A DNA stretch of 12,059 nucleotides, taken from contig CAYLZN010000166.1 of NCBI GenBank assembly GCA_964387935.1, positions 1-12,059 of the forward strand. Reading direction: 5' to 3'. The position numbers and the translations under genes were made by a program. The notes beneath the pieces were generated by a model. The model did no database searches, was not told the origin of the DNA, and saw only the letters and a program-made list of their open reading frames with translations. Position 1 is the stretch's first letter, and each line of letters starts with the position of its first letter. The DNA is from CAYLZN01 sp964387935. GTDB taxonomy: Bacteria; Acidobacteriota; Vicinamibacteria; Vicinamibacterales; JAFNAJ01. This document shows, piece after piece, positions 10,096 to 12,059 of the stretch.

Positions 10096-11445
10096 ATGTC
10101 CACGCTGCATCTCGACCCGGCCCTGTCGGGCCCGCGCATCACGACCGAACTCCCGGGGCCCCGCGCCCGTGCCATCATCGACCGCGACGCACGGGCCGTG
10201 TCCCCGTCCTACACCCGCGCCTATCCCCTCGTCATGGCCCGCGGCTCCGGCGCCATCGTCGAGGACGTCGATGGGAACCTGTTCCTGGACTGCGCGGCCG
10301 GCATCGCCGTCAACGCGACCGGCCACTCGCACCCGGACGTCGTGCAGGCCATCGTCGATCAGGCGCAGCGCTTCCTGCACATGTCCGGCACCGATTTCTA
10401 CTACGAGCCGCAGGTGCAACTCGGGGAGGAGATCGCCTCCATCGTCCCGATGAAGGGGCCGGTGCGCTCATTCTTCAGCAACTCCGGCACCGAGGCGAAC
10501 GAGGCGGCGATCAAGCTCGCGCGGTACTCGACCGGCCGCCCGTTCCTCATCGCGTTCCTCGGATCGTTCCACGGCCGGACGCTGGGGTCGCTCTCGCTCA
10601 CGGCGAGCAGGGCGCAGCAGCGCAAGGGCTTCGGCCCGACCGCGCCCGGCGTCTTCCACGCGCCCTACGCCGACTGCTACCGCTGCCCGGCGGGCCTGAC
10701 GCCCGGATCGTGCCAGGCAGAGTGCCTCGGGTTCCTCGAGGAACAGGTGCTCGTGCACCTCGTGGCCCCGAGTGACGTGGCCGCGATTGTCGTGGAGCCC
10801 ATCCAGGGCGAGGGCGGGTATCTCGTGCCGCCGGCGCAGTTCCATCAGCGCCTGCAGGCGCTCGCGCGCACGCACGGCATCCTCCTCATCGCCGACGAGG
10901 TGCAGTCCGGGATGGGGCGGACGGGGAAGATGTTCGCCTCGGAGCATTTCGCATTCGAACCCGACATCATCACGATCGCGAAAGGCGTGGCGTCCGGGAT
11001 GCCGCTCGGCGTGACCGCGGCTCGCGCCAGCATCATGGACTGGCCGCCCGGGTCGCACGCGAGCACGTTCGGAGGGAACCCCGTGTCGTGCGCCGCGGCA
11101 TCGGCCACCATCGCGCTGCTGAAGTCCGCGTTGATGGCGAACGCCGCCCGTGTCGGTGCGCACCTCCTCGACGGCCTCAGGACCCTGGCGGAACGGCACC
11201 CGCTCATCGGTGACGTTCGGGGCAAGGGACTGATGATCGGCGTCGAGTTCGTGCGGGATCGCCAGACGAAGGAACGCGCCACGACCGAGCGCGACCGGGT
11301 GGTCGACGAGGCGTTCAAACGGGGGTTGCTCGTGCTCGGCGCCGGCCGCAACGCGCTGCGCCTGTCGCCGCCGCTGGTCCTGACGCGCGATCAGGCCGAC
11401 ACAGCGCTGCGCATCCTCGACGAAGCAATCGGGGCGGTGGAATAG
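10096..11445 (+). CDS. Class III PLP-dependent aminotransferase, acetylornithine aminotransferase family
   Basis: This fold-type I PLP enzyme has 449 residues. It probably transfers an amino group between an amine-bearing substrate (ornithine, acetylornithine, 4-aminobutyrate or similar) and a keto acid. It has GT at 131-132 (NSGTEANEAAIKLAR) for the cofactor phosphate, F158-H159 (SFHGRTLG), D267-E268 (IADEVQSGMGR) that contacts the pyridine ring, and Schiff-base K296 (TIAKGVASGMPLG). STFGGNPVSCAAA and GKGLMIGVEF are also typical. The N-terminus (PGPRARAIIDRD, VSPSYTRAYPLVM) resembles a subgroup that includes archaeal ornithine/GABA aminotransferases and amino-acid racemases, so the substrate and even the reaction type remain open. 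A four-cysteine cluster lies at C194, C197, C206 and C210. The start is the ATG at 10096, 8 bases after cysS. AGAGGAAG at 10077-10084 is a possible but rather distant ribosome-binding site. No arginine-pathway gene lies beside it, so no symbol is given. Confidence 0.92.
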   Translation: MSTLHLDPALSGPRITTELPGPRARAIIDRDARAVSPSYTRAYPLVMARGSGAIVEDVDGNLFLDCAAGIAVNATGHSHPDVVQAIVDQAQRFLHMSGTDFYYEPQVQLGEEIASIVPMKGPVRSFFSNSGTEANEAAIKLARYSTGRPFLIAFLGSFHGRTLGSLSLTASRAQQRKGFGPTAPGVFHAPYADCYRCPAGLTPGSCQAECLGFLEEQVLVHLVAPSDVAAIVVEPIQGEGGYLVPPAQFHQRLQALARTHGILLIADEVQSGMGRTGKMFASEHFAFEPDIITIAKGVASGMPLGVTAARASIMDWPPGSHASTFGGNPVSCAAASATIALLKSALMANAARVGAHLLDGLRTLAERHPLIGDVRGKGLMIGVEFVRDRQTKERATTERDRVVDEAFKRGLLVLGAGRNALRLSPPLVLTRDQADTALRILDEAIGAVE

Positions 11446-11449
11446 AAGC

Positions 11450-11484
11450 GGGCTCTGGGCTCAAGGCTCAGGGCTCGGGGCTCA
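11450..11484. repeat. Heptamer tandem repeat, five copies of GGGCTCN
   Basis: Five head-to-tail 7-base units fill the space between the convergent aminotransferase and asparaginase-like genes: GGGCTCT, GGGCTCA, AGGCTCA, GGGCTCG, GGGCTCA. The core GGCTC is invariant. The last unit ends in TCA (11482-11484), which on the minus strand is the TGA stop codon of the asparaginase-like gene. Short tandem heptamers of this kind arise by slipped-strand copying. No hairpin terminator with a T-run is present, so the repeat is the only structure in this spacer. Confidence 0.85.
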
Positions 11485-11994
11485 CGTCGTTTCCTCGAAC
11501 CTGCCGGTCTGCGTGTTCTTGCGGACGTTGTCCCAGGTGAAGCACCGCCCGTTCATCGCGACGTACACGCCCGGCCCCAGCACCTGCACGAACGAGAGCG
11601 CGCTCCCGAGATTGAACAACCCGTCGGAGCTTCCGAAGGCGTAGGGAATCATCGCGCCCGTCAGAACGATGGTCTTGTCGAGGTGCGCCTCGGCCAGGGC
11701 GCGTGCCGTGTCGACCATCGTGTCCGTGCCGTGCGTGATGACGATCCGCGTGTCCTCGCAGCCACGGCAGTTCTCGACGATGAGCGCGCGGTCGGTGTCG
11801 GTCATGTCGAGGCTGTCGATCATCATGAGCGTCCGGAGGGAGACGTCGAGCAGGCAGCGGCCGAGACGGAGCATTTCTGGCACGTTCGTGTCGTTGAAGT
11901 GCAGCCGCCCGCGAATCTCGTCGTACTCCTTGTCGAACGTCCCGCCGGTGGCGAAGACGCGGATGGGCGCGTGGAGAGGGAAGTGCGGCGTCAT
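11482..11994 (-). CDS. Short single-domain asparaginase-like protein
   Basis: The 170 residues match the N-terminal catalytic domain of L-asparaginases, which hydrolyse asparagine to aspartate and ammonia. T19 in ATGGTFDK is the expected nucleophile position. S61 (IDSLDMTD) fits the substrate-binding Ser, and T90-D91 in ITHGTDTM is the second catalytic pair. LTGAMIP and VYVAMNGR also fit. Full-length asparaginases are about 330 residues with a C-terminal domain that completes the active site; this one ends at NVRKNTQTGRFEETT. I believe similar short asparaginase-domain proteins of about 160-170 residues ending in NVRKN-type sequence are widespread, so it is probably complete rather than truncated. 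Its activity is uncertain. The ATG at 11994-11992 has no Shine-Dalgarno sequence; a TAGAGT box lies 9 bases upstream. There is no signal peptide, so it is probably cytoplasmic. It converges on the aminotransferase gene, and its stop codon lies in the heptamer repeat. Confidence 0.88.
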   Translation of the reverse strand: MTPHFPLHAPIRVFATGGTFDKEYDEIRGRLHFNDTNVPEMLRLGRCLLDVSLRTLMMIDSLDMTDTDRALIVENCRGCEDTRIVITHGTDTMVDTARALAEAHLDKTIVLTGAMIPYAFGSSDGLFNLGSALSFVQVLGPGVYVAMNGRCFTWDNVRKNTQTGRFEETT

Positions 11995-12003
11995 GGCGGG
12001 TTC

Positions 12004-12033
12004 ACTCTAGTACTACTTTGTCAGAATCACGAA
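12004..12033 (-). promoter_or_regulatory. Candidate promoter of the asparaginase-like gene
   Basis: On the minus strand TAGAGT (plus 12009-12004) lies 9 bases before the start codon, and TTCGTG (plus 12033-12028) lies 18 bases further upstream, an acceptable -35/-10 spacing though the -35 match is weak. The putative -35 overlaps the left arm of the inverted repeat at 12030-12049, so a protein bound to that repeat could control this promoter. All of this is inference from position and sequence similarity. Confidence 0.35.
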
Positions 12034-12049
12034 TTCCCTCGGGAATTCG
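12030..12049. repeat. Strong inverted repeat at the window edge
   Basis: CGAATTCCC (12030-12038) and GGGAATTCG (12041-12049) form a perfect 9-bp inverted repeat separated by TC. Outside it, ATCA (12026-12029) and TGAT (12054-12057) extend the symmetry after a CGAG bulge. The last 59 bases are about 44% G+C against roughly two-thirds elsewhere. It could be an operator for the asparaginase-like gene, a terminator-like structure of the next gene, or the end of a mobile element; the window ends too soon to tell. Confidence 0.7.
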
Positions 12050-12059
12050 CGAGTGATCA

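Noticed and set aside
11482..11994. Asparaginase-like gene as a truncated pseudogene
   Set aside because: The frame is clean and both Thr motifs are kept. I recall short single-domain proteins of the same length and C-terminal sequence, and no remnant of a second domain lies downstream.

Overview
The window is a compact, GC-rich (roughly two-thirds G+C by eye) stretch of bacterial chromosome with ten protein genes and almost no spare DNA. No RNA gene, CRISPR array, phage gene or complete mobile element is visible. Gene content and style suggest a high-GC Gram-negative bacterium. Acidobacteriota, perhaps the Vicinamibacteria branch, is my best guess, based on the DUF1844 gene, the protein signatures and weak Shine-Dalgarno use. 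This is inference, not proof.

Layout. (1) 1-2595 (+): most of carB, the large subunit of carbamoyl-phosphate synthetase, cut at its N-terminus by the window edge. (2) 2740-5277 (+): a full-length ComEC/Rec2-type DNA-uptake channel, preceded by a 144-base spacer with two hairpins. (3) 5301-6158 (-): mazG, converging on comEC with only 23 bases between them. (4) 6159-6186: a 28-base divergent intergenic region built around a 10-base palindrome that contains a -10-like box on each strand. (5) 6187-8182 (+): a tight operon of a DUF1844 protein, a PhnP-like metallo-hydrolase and ribF (FAD synthesis). (6) 8194-8619 (+): a small gene that looks like an anti-sigma/HATPase-fold protein whose ATP-binding residues are missing; it has its own -10-like box overlapping the ribF stop codon. 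(7) 8675-10087 (+): cysS, then 10096-11445 (+), a class III PLP aminotransferase of the acetylornithine family. (8) 11446-11484: five tandem copies of a GGGCTCN heptamer between convergent genes. (9) 11482-11994 (-): a short single-domain asparaginase-like protein. (10) 11995-12059: an AT-richer tail with a strong 9-bp inverted repeat at the window edge.

Functionally the region is mostly housekeeping: pyrimidine/arginine precursor supply (carB), DNA uptake (comEC), nucleotide-pool cleaning (mazG), flavin cofactors (ribF), cysteine charging (cysS) and amino-acid metabolism (aminotransferase, asparaginase). I see no convincing new multi-gene system. The most unusual items are the degenerate ATPase-fold gene, the symmetric divergent promoter, the repeated pattern of -10-like boxes 8-10 bases before start codons with no Shine-Dalgarno sequence, the heptamer repeat and the palindromic AT-rich tail.
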